Shown: positions 8,067 to 13,005 of the stretch, one piece after another
Layout of the letters: each line of letters opens with the position of its first letter
Numbering within the stretch: the stretch's first letter is position 1
Origin: Bacteroidota bacterium
Lineage (GTDB): Bacteria; Bacteroidota; Bacteroidia; Chitinophagales; Chitinophagaceae
DNA: 18,444 nucleotides
NCBI GenBank assembly: GCA_029778965.1
Contig: JAKPBL010000242.1
Location: 1-18,444, forward strand
Reading direction: 5' to 3'
Made by a program: the position numbers and the translations under genes
Notes under the pieces: model-generated
Told to the model about the DNA's origin: nothing
What the model saw: the letters and a program-made list of their open reading frames with translations, nothing else
The model's database searches: none

Positions 8067-8083
8067 GTAATAATTCCTTAACA
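8067..8083 (+). promoter_or_regulatory. Putative Pho box A (11-bp-period direct repeat) upstream of the porin gene
   Basis: GTAATA-ATTCC-TTAACA is two TTAACA-like hexamers spaced 11 bp apart. It lies between the two divergent -7 boxes and ends 32 nt before the porin -7 box. The same pattern recurs at 9485-9501 and 12930-12914 at almost the same distance from a -7 box. The 11-bp period matches DNA recognition by PhoB/PhoP-type (OmpR-family) regulators. Binding is inferred, not shown. Confidence 0.55.
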
Positions 8084-8115
8084 TTGAGAATCGCCACCCG
8101 CATGACCGGGGAGTT

Positions 8116-8123
8116 TACCTTTG
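8116..8123 (+). promoter_or_regulatory. -7 promoter element of the porin gene
   Basis: TACCTTTG matches TAnnTTTG exactly and lies 21 nt before the porin ATG. The position 19 nt upstream carries CCA rather than TTG, so there is no -33 box, consistent with activator-dependent transcription from box A. Confidence 0.55.
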
Positions 8124-8128
8124 CCCGC

Positions 8129-8145
8129 TTCATAATTCCTTAATA
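8129..8145 (+). promoter_or_regulatory. Putative Pho box B overlapping the porin start codon
   Basis: TTCATA-ATTCC-TTAATA repeats the box A pattern. An exact 12-bp match (ATAATTCCTTAA) is shared between 8070-8081 and 8132-8143. This copy covers the expected transcription start and the first base of the ATG, a position more suited to repression or to stacking of regulator dimers than to activation. Confidence 0.4.
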
Positions 8146-9452
8146 TGCGGTTTCAGCAGGTTATGCGGTTTTTTTGTAAGGGGGCAGTGGTTGTGGCATG
8201 CCTGTTCGCAAGTCTTCCGGCCCGCTCCCAGTTCCTGATGGACATGCTTGATACCAGCAAAATGAACGGTAAAAACCTGCTGGGCATTTACGAAAAGTTC
8301 AATTATCTCACCATTATCGGTTATATGCAGCCCCAGTTCCAGGTGGCTTCCGAAAAAGGCGCCCGCACCTTTGCGGGACCTGATTTCGCCCCGGCGGTGA
8401 ACAACCGGTTTATGCTGCGCCGCGGCCGGATCCGGTTCGACTATACCCGTTTCAATAAAGACGAGAAAGCCAGCGTGCAGTTCGCTTTCCAGTTCGACGG
8501 AACGGAACGGGGCGTGAACATCCGCGATTTCTGGGGACGGGTTTTTGAAAACCGCTGGGAAGTGTTCACGCTGGCGACAGGTATGTTTGCCCGCCCTTTC
8601 GGCTACGAGGTAAATTACTCGTCGATCGACCGGGAATCGCCCGAACGCGGCCGCATGTCGCAGACACTGATGAAAACGGAACGCGACCTGGGCGCCATGG
8701 TCAGCTTTGAACCCCGGCGTAAAGGCCACCGGTTTGCCTGGCTGAAGGCCGATTTCGGGGTGTTCAACGGGCAGGGACTCACCGGCCCGGGGGAATACGA
8801 CTCTTATAAGGATTTTATCGGCCGGGTAGCGATAAAGCCGCAGCAGTTGATGCCCGCCGTTAAGTTTTCGGCCGGAGTATCGCTGCTGACGGGAGGCTTT
8901 ATGCAGGGCAGCAGGTATATCTACCAAATCCATAAAGGAGATGCAGGCTACCGCGTCGATTCGAGCGAATGGAACATCGGTAATAAAGCGCCACGCCGGT
9001 ATGCGGGTGCCGATATGCAATGGGAGTTCACGCATCCGCGCAGCAAAACGGTATTCAGGGCCGAGTACTGGGCGGGAAAGCAGACAGCCACTGCCAATAC
9101 CAGTGAAACGCCCGGCGGATTACCAACCGATCCCTTATATACCCGTCCCTTCAACGGCGCTTTCTTTTACCTGCTGCATACCATCGGCAAAAACCAGTTT
9201 GCGTTGAAATACGATTGGTACGATCCCAATACCGCGGTAGCGGGCGCCGGCATTAAAGCCGGGACCGGTCATTTCGGCGCCGCCGATATCAAATACAAAA
9301 CGCTGGGTATCGGCTACCTCAATTACATCAATAACCACCTGAAGCTGGTATTATGGTACGACCTGGTAAAAAACGAATCGACGGCCCTGGCAGGATATGA
9401 GGCCGACCTGCGCGACAATGTGTTCACCTGCCGCCTGCAGTTCCGTTTTTAA
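8145..9452 (+). CDS. Porin P/O-family outer-membrane porin (phosphate-selective type)
   Basis: This is a 435-residue protein with an N-terminal signal peptide (about residues 1-28, ending PARSQ) and a beta-barrel pattern of alternating polar and hydrophobic strands. It closes with the outer-membrane-style C-terminus FTCRLQFRF. The middle part has the OprO/OprP-like features RRGRIRFDYTRFNKDEKASVQFAFQFDG and a strongly basic complement of Arg and Lys, as expected for an anion-selective channel. Family members in Pseudomonas (OprP, OprO) take up phosphate and polyphosphate and are induced by phosphate starvation. Selectivity here is inferred from family and from the adjacent phosphate transporter. 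A second in-frame ATG at 8163 would give a shorter signal peptide and cannot be excluded. Confidence 0.85.
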   Translation: MRFQQVMRFFCKGAVVVACLFASLPARSQFLMDMLDTSKMNGKNLLGIYEKFNYLTIIGYMQPQFQVASEKGARTFAGPDFAPAVNNRFMLRRGRIRFDYTRFNKDEKASVQFAFQFDGTERGVNIRDFWGRVFENRWEVFTLATGMFARPFGYEVNYSSIDRESPERGRMSQTLMKTERDLGAMVSFEPRRKGHRFAWLKADFGVFNGQGLTGPGEYDSYKDFIGRVAIKPQQLMPAVKFSAGVSLLTGGFMQGSRYIYQIHKGDAGYRVDSSEWNIGNKAPRRYAGADMQWEFTHPRSKTVFRAEYWAGKQTATANTSETPGGLPTDPLYTRPFNGAFFYLLHTIGKNQFALKYDWYDPNTAVAGAGIKAGTGHFGAADIKYKTLGIGYLNYINNHLKLVLWYDLVKNESTALAGYEADLRDNVFTCRLQFRF

Positions 9453-9484
9453 CCACTTTCGTTTTTAAGGGCGCCCGCCGTCGC

Positions 9485-9501
9485 TTCATCATTTCTTAAC
9501 C
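9485..9501 (+). promoter_or_regulatory. Putative Pho box C upstream of the DUF5690 gene
   Basis: TTCATC-ATTTC-TTAACC has the same two-hexamer, 11-bp-period structure as boxes A and B. It ends 31 nt before a TAnnTTTG box. Orientation relative to the gene is the same as for box A. Confidence 0.55.
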
Positions 9502-9532
9502 TACTGTTCAAATACCCGTAATAACCGGGCGT

Positions 9533-9540
9533 TACATTTG
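9533..9540 (+). promoter_or_regulatory. -7 promoter element of the DUF5690 gene
   Basis: TACATTTG matches TAnnTTTG. The place where a -33 TTG would sit (9511-9513) reads AAT, so activation from box C is plausible. The predicted transcript start is near 9547. Confidence 0.55.
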
Positions 9541-9546
9541 CAGCGG

Positions 9547-9568
9547 CTGGTTGGGCAGTGACAACCAG
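9547..9568 (+). other. Leader hairpin 1 of the DUF5690 transcript
   Basis: CTGGTTG (9547-9553) pairs perfectly with CAACCAG (9562-9568) across an 8-nt loop, placing a stem at the predicted 5' end of the mRNA. It could protect the 5' end or act with the terminator-like stem downstream. Confidence 0.5.
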
Positions 9569-9584
9569 TTTTCTCCTGCAGTGT

Positions 9585-9616
9585 AAGCCAAAGTATGTCT
9601 ATACGTTGGCTTTTTT
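9585..9616 (+). terminator. Terminator-like hairpin with T-tract in the DUF5690 leader (possible attenuator)
   Basis: AAGCCAA (9585-9591) pairs with TTGGCTT (9606-9612). Inside it GTAT (9593-9596) pairs with ATAC (9601-9604) around a GTCT loop, with one A-G mismatch between the stems. The stem runs into TTTTTT, and after one C five more T follow. This is the form of an intrinsic terminator. It sits between the predicted transcript start and the preferred start codon at 9634, and it covers the alternative ATG at 9595. It could end transcription early unless refolded or bypassed. Confidence 0.5.
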
Positions 9617-9633
9617 CTTTTTATCTTGACGCA

Positions 9634-10878
9634 ATGGTTTCCGGCAAACAATGGCTTCAGGCCATCTACATGGCAGGAGTGGTATTCTGCCTTTATTCCT
9701 CTCTCTTCTGTTTCAGGAAGGCCTTCAATGTGGCGGCTTTCGACGGGTACGTGCTGTTTGGCATTTCTTATAAAGTAGTGCTGGTAATTACCCAGGTGAT
9801 GGGATATATGGCCAGTAAATTCTATGGTATCGGCTTTATCGCTTCACTGAAGCGGTACGGTCGCGGGCAAACGATTTTATTGCTGGCGGGTGTGGCCCTG
9901 GCTTCCTGGCTGCTGTTTGCGCTGCTGCCCGCACCCTGGGGTTTCTGGTGCCTGTTGTTCAGCGGGTTTCCCCTGGGCATGCTATGGGGCATCGTTTTCT
10001 CTTATGTGGAAGGCCGCCGTATGACCGATTTGATCAGCGCCGCGCTGGCGGTGAGCTTTATATTCGGCGCGGGACTGGCAAAATCGGTAGGCACCTGGGT
10101 GATGAATGCCGGAGTTACCGACCAATGGATGCCTTTTGCCACCGCCGCCCTATTCGTGGCGCCCGTTTTTCTATTCACCCGGCTGGCTGATCGCTTTCCC
10201 GCGCCCGATGCGGCTGATATCGCCCATCGTACCGAAAGAAAACCCATGAGCCGCGACGATCGCCGCCGTCTTCTCCGGCAATATGGCACCGGCCTCTTTT
10301 TGCTGATCGTGGTGTATGCGCTGGTGACGATTTTAAGAGAGCTGCGCGACAGCTTCATGGCCGATATGTGGCGCGAATCGGGCGAAGTGTTTTCTGCTTC
10401 CGTTTTTGCGCAAACCGAAACGATCATCACGCTGGTGCTGCTGGTAATTATTGCCGGCATGGTGCTGGTGAACGATAACTGGAAAGCGTTTTCTTATACA
10501 CACCTGCTGCTGGTAGCCGGCTTTGGCGCCTGCCTGGCGGCCACCCTTCTCTACCGGCAACACAGCATCGATACCTGGTGGTGGATGCTGCTGGTGGGAC
10601 TGGGCCTTTACCTGGTGTATATTCCTTTCAACAGCATTCTGTTCGACCGTTTTATTGCCAGCTTTGCCATTGCGGGCAATGTGGGTTTTCTGATTTACCT
10701 GGCCGATTCATTCGGTTACCTGGGCAGCGTGGCGGTGATGATGATCCGTAATTTTTTTGCCGGGCAGGTGCAATGGCTGGCGTTTTTCCGGACCCTGGTG
10801 CTGGTTACAGGGGCAGCAGGCGTGTTGTGCAGCATTGGGTCGTGGCTGTACTTTTTCAAACTCAACAGTCGAAAATGA
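9634..10878 (+). CDS. DUF5690-type multi-pass membrane protein, MFS-like putative transporter
   Basis: From ATG 9634 the protein has 414 residues and about 12 hydrophobic helices in two halves joined by a basic, polar loop (PDAADIAHRTERKPMSRDDRRR), a major-facilitator-like layout. Near the N-terminus CFRKAFNVAAFDGYVLFGISYKV and QVMGYMASKFYGIGF resemble what I recall of the Bacteroidota DUF5690 family, whose substrate is not known to me. An in-frame ATG at 9595 would add 13 residues (containing WLFSFYLD) that are encoded by a terminator-like stem and T-tract. I therefore prefer 9634, which places the first helix seven residues from the start. The putative Pho box upstream and the phosphate genes next to it suggest transport of phosphate or an organophosphate, but this is inference. 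Confidence 0.7.
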   Translation: MVSGKQWLQAIYMAGVVFCLYSSLFCFRKAFNVAAFDGYVLFGISYKVVLVITQVMGYMASKFYGIGFIASLKRYGRGQTILLLAGVALASWLLFALLPAPWGFWCLLFSGFPLGMLWGIVFSYVEGRRMTDLISAALAVSFIFGAGLAKSVGTWVMNAGVTDQWMPFATAALFVAPVFLFTRLADRFPAPDAADIAHRTERKPMSRDDRRRLLRQYGTGLFLLIVVYALVTILRELRDSFMADMWRESGEVFSASVFAQTETIITLVLLVIIAGMVLVNDNWKAFSYTHLLLVAGFGACLAATLLYRQHSIDTWWWMLLVGLGLYLVYIPFNSILFDRFIASFAIAGNVGFLIYLADSFGYLGSVAVMMIRNFFAGQVQWLAFFRTLVLVTGAAGVLCSIGSWLYFFKLNSRK

Positions 10879-10891
10879 GCCGTTGGGAATA

Positions 10892-11026
10892 CAACCAGTT
10901 TCACGCAAAGACCGCAAAGGAGCAAAGAGTGGGGATTGAATTGGTGCGGAAACACTCGTCGGGTAGGTATCTCCATAAAAATTCGCTTTGCGTTGCTCCT
11001 TTGCGGTCTTTGCGTGAAACTGGTTG
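10892..11026. repeat. 135-bp palindromic element: 34-bp inverted repeats with GCAAAG units
   Basis: The arms 10892-10925 and 10993-11026 are exact reverse complements over 34 bp, and the match extends outward 5 more bases with one mismatch. The loop is 67 nt. The left arm contains three GCAAAG units (10905, 10914 and 10922). Similar GCAAAG-rich intergenic repeats are, to my knowledge, dispersed in Bacteroidota genomes. It lies between the convergent ends of the DUF5690 gene and the histidine kinase gene, so it may also end transcription from both sides. No transposase or target-site duplication is evident. Confidence 0.85.
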
Positions 11027-11107
11027 CATTCGCCCAAAAGCCAAAATACATTCCTTCCTGAGCGCTTTGTGAGAAAAATGGCACTCGAGAGCGTGCCTTT
11101 CGGGCTT

Positions 11108-12160
11108 CTATTCTTTGCTGGCTGGCAGCGTAAAGCCGATCGTAGTACCCACATCGGTCTTGCTGCGCACGTGCATTGATTCACCATGGGCTTCGATGAT
11201 GTGCTTGCAGATGGCGAGGCCGAGGCCGGTGCCGCCCTTATCGCGGCTGCGGGCTTTATCGGTGCGGTAAAAACGTTCGAAGATGCGCGGCAGGTGCTCT
11301 TCCTCAATGCCGATGCCGTCGTCGCTGATCTCAACCAGCACCTTGAATTCATCCGTATTGTACACGCTTGCCACAATGTTGCCGCCGGGTTTTCCGTATT
11401 TGGCGCTGTTGGCAACCAGGTTGATCAGCACCTGGCGGATCTTTTCTTTATCGGCAAACACATATACCGGCGATTCGCAGCCTTTTTTGATGCTGGCATG
11501 GATCTCTTTCTGGTTCAGCTTGAGTGACAACGACTCGAGCACCTCCCGTATGAGGTCTTGCATAATGAAGTATTGCTTGTACAACACCTGCTCGCCGGTT
11601 TCGAGGCGCGATATCTCATCCAGGTCGTTCATCAGGGTAACGAGACGATCCACGTTGCGGCCGGCGTTCTCCAGGAACTTCTTGCTGATCGCGGGGTTTT
11701 CCATGGCGCCGCTCAGCAAAGTATCCACGTATCCCTGGATGGCGAATATCGGCGTCTTGAACTCATGCGCCAGGTTCTGCAGAAACTCTTTCCGGAAAGC
11801 CTCGTTGCGTTTCAGCACCTGGATCTCTCCTTCGCGCTGCGCCGCCCATTTCTCCACGTCTTCCTTTACCTCGTCGATGCTTTTTTGCGGAATAATATGC
11901 TTGTTATAGAACTCTTCCCGCTTGCTGGCCTTGGTCTGGTAAATGAATTTGTAGATCAGCTTGATGCGCCGGTAGATGAATTTCTGCAGGAAGTAAAATA
12001 TCAGCGCGTATGAAACAAGGAACAATAGTGAGAAATAGGCCAGGGCGATCTTCCAGTTACCGTCCACCAATATATTGGCCAATCCCACCAGCGTGGCGAT
12101 CGACAGGGCCAGTACGGCGGCTACCTGGCTGGGAGACAGATGTTTGAAATCTAACCGCAA
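11108..12160 (-). CDS. PhoR-like sensor histidine kinase without a periplasmic sensor domain
   Basis: This is a 350-residue kinase. Two membrane helices (about 13-32 and 37-58) are separated by only a few residues, so there is no periplasmic domain, and no PAS domain is evident. Residues 85-120 form a linker. The HisKA domain carries the phosphorylated H132 in LAHEFKTPIF. The ATP-binding domain has the N box (NLVANSAKY, 247-255), G1 DDGIGI (280-285) and G2 GGTGLGLAI (309-317). It lies 11 nt downstream of the PhoB-like regulator gene, so the two form a two-component system. The start is a TTG at 12160, since no in-frame ATG lies between the preceding stop and the first helix. The lack of a sensor domain fits PhoR-type kinases that receive signals from transporter and PhoU-like partners. 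Confidence 0.88.
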   Translation of the reverse strand: MRLDFKHLSPSQVAAVLALSIATLVGLANILVDGNWKIALAYFSLLFLVSYALIFYFLQKFIYRRIKLIYKFIYQTKASKREEFYNKHIIPQKSIDEVKEDVEKWAAQREGEIQVLKRNEAFRKEFLQNLAHEFKTPIFAIQGYVDTLLSGAMENPAISKKFLENAGRNVDRLVTLMNDLDEISRLETGEQVLYKQYFIMQDLIREVLESLSLKLNQKEIHASIKKGCESPVYVFADKEKIRQVLINLVANSAKYGKPGGNIVASVYNTDEFKVLVEISDDGIGIEEEHLPRIFERFYRTDKARSRDKGGTGLGLAICKHIIEAHGESMHVRSKTDVGTTIGFTLPASKE

Positions 12161-12171
12161 TCTGTTTCGTT

Positions 12172-12858
12172 TTATACATCAAATTTATACCCTACGCCCT
12201 TTACCGTGGTAATGCAGTCCAGTCCCAGCTTTTGCCTGATCTTACGGATATGCACGTCGATGGTGCGGTCGCCCACGATCACCTCGTTTCCCCAAACCTG
12301 GTTCAATATTTCGTTGCGAAGAAAAACCCTTCCAGGGCGGGAGGCCAGGAGGTACAGCAACTCGAATTCTTTCTTGGCCAGCACCTTTTCTTCGCCGGCA
12401 ACGGTCACGTTGAATTTTTGCGGATCGATCACCAGTTGATCGATGGCCAGTACCCCGGTGGCGGCATCGTCTTTTTTCGATACCCGGCGGAACAGGGCGT
12501 TGACGCGGCTGAGCAGCAGTTTCGGGCTGATCGGCTTGTTCACGTAGTCGTCGGCCCCGGTGTCCAGTCCCTTCATCTGGCTCTTTTCGTCGTTCAGGGC
12601 TGTCAGGAAAATGATCAGGGTGTCTTTGAAAGCCGGCTGGGTTCTCAATATCTCGCACACTTCCACCCCCGATTTTTTCGGCATCATGATATCCAGGATG
12701 ATAAGGTCGGGTTTTGCCTGCCGGGCCCTGGCCAGGGCCTCGTCGCCGTCTTTGGCGGTGATCACCTCATAGCCTTCGGTAGCCAGGTTATATTCAATAA
12801 TCTCCAGGATATCAGGTTCGTCGTCGGCGATCAGGATCTTTTTGCCCTTTGCGTCCAT
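12172..12858 (-). CDS. PhoB-like response regulator (OmpR family)
   Basis: Starting at ATG 12858, the protein has 228 residues, the usual length. The receiver domain (about 5-122) has the acidic pair D12-D13, the phosphorylated D56 in LIILDIMMP, T87 and K108. The winged-helix DNA-binding domain (about 132-227) ends in the typical RTIDVHIRKIRQKLG...GVGYKF sequence. A TTG two codons upstream is in frame but less likely as the start. Together with the kinase gene it forms a two-component system of the PhoB/PhoR type. The identification as the phosphate regulator is an inference, supported by the repeated 11-bp-period boxes at this gene's own promoter and at the phosphate-associated genes nearby. 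Confidence 0.88.
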   Translation of the reverse strand: MDAKGKKILIADDEPDILEIIEYNLATEGYEVITAKDGDEALARARQAKPDLIILDIMMPKKSGVEVCEILRTQPAFKDTLIIFLTALNDEKSQMKGLDTGADDYVNKPISPKLLLSRVNALFRRVSKKDDAATGVLAIDQLVIDPQKFNVTVAGEEKVLAKKEFELLYLLASRPGRVFLRNEILNQVWGNEVIVGDRTIDVHIRKIRQKLGLDCITTVKGVGYKFDV

Positions 12859-12885
12859 TAACAATTTCTTTACGCAAAGTTAATC
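12858..12885 (+). promoter_or_regulatory. Putative Pho box D overlapping the response-regulator promoter
   Basis: On the plus strand three TTAACA-like hexamers start at 12858 (TTAACA), 12869 (TTTACG) and 12880 (TTAATC), each 11 bp apart, with ATTTC and GCAAAG-type spacers. The site covers the -7 box, the expected transcript start and the start codon of the regulator gene, so binding here would be expected to repress it. Confidence 0.45.
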
Positions 12886-12904
12886 ACCAGCGCTAAGCGG
12901 CCAA
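12875..12904 (-). promoter_or_regulatory. Promoter of the response regulator-kinase operon
   Basis: On the minus strand TTG (12904-12902) is followed after exactly 19 nt by TAACTTTG (12882-12875), a full Bacteroidota-type promoter. The predicted leader is only about 10 nt, ending at the ATG at 12858, which supports that start. Confidence 0.65.
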
Positions 12905-12913
12905 TTTTCAGGT

Positions 12914-12930
12914 GATTATGAAATTGTTAA
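12914..12930 (-). promoter_or_regulatory. Putative Pho box D' upstream of the response-regulator promoter
   Basis: On the minus strand it reads TTAACA-ATTTC-ATAATC, and it ends 31 nt before the -7 box, the same spacing as boxes A and C. Its first 11 bases are an exact inverted copy of bases 12858-12868 of box D. Confidence 0.5.
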
Positions 12931-12957
12931 GCGGTTTGCATACGCTGACGGCCAAAA

Positions 12958-12987
12958 TTGCGTTATACGGGTTGCATTGTATCTTTG
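12958..12987 (+). promoter_or_regulatory. Promoter of the clan CD-like protein gene
   Basis: TTG (12958-12960) and TATCTTTG (12980-12987) are separated by exactly 19 nt, a full match to the Bacteroidota promoter. It ends 18 nt before the ATG at 13006. It diverges from the regulator promoter, and no Pho-like box lies at the usual distance. Confidence 0.7.
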
Positions 12988-13005
12988 ATCCAGTACCCGC
13001 TATCT

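Noticed and set aside
8007..8084. N-terminal extension of the DUF47 protein to the ATG at 8084
   Set aside because: The added residues are basic and proline-rich, unlike the family N-terminus, and the region contains the likely -7 box. The start at 8006 gives the normal length.
9541..9633. A known riboswitch class in the DUF5690 leader
   Set aside because: Two hairpins and a T-tract are visible, but I could not match the conserved core of any riboswitch class I know, so only an attenuator-like structure is reported.
12958..13005. N-terminal extension of the clan CD-like protein to the ATG at 12958
   Set aside because: It covers a full TTG-N19-TAnnTTTG promoter and would bury the signal peptide. 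ATG 13006 starts exactly at a typical signal sequence.
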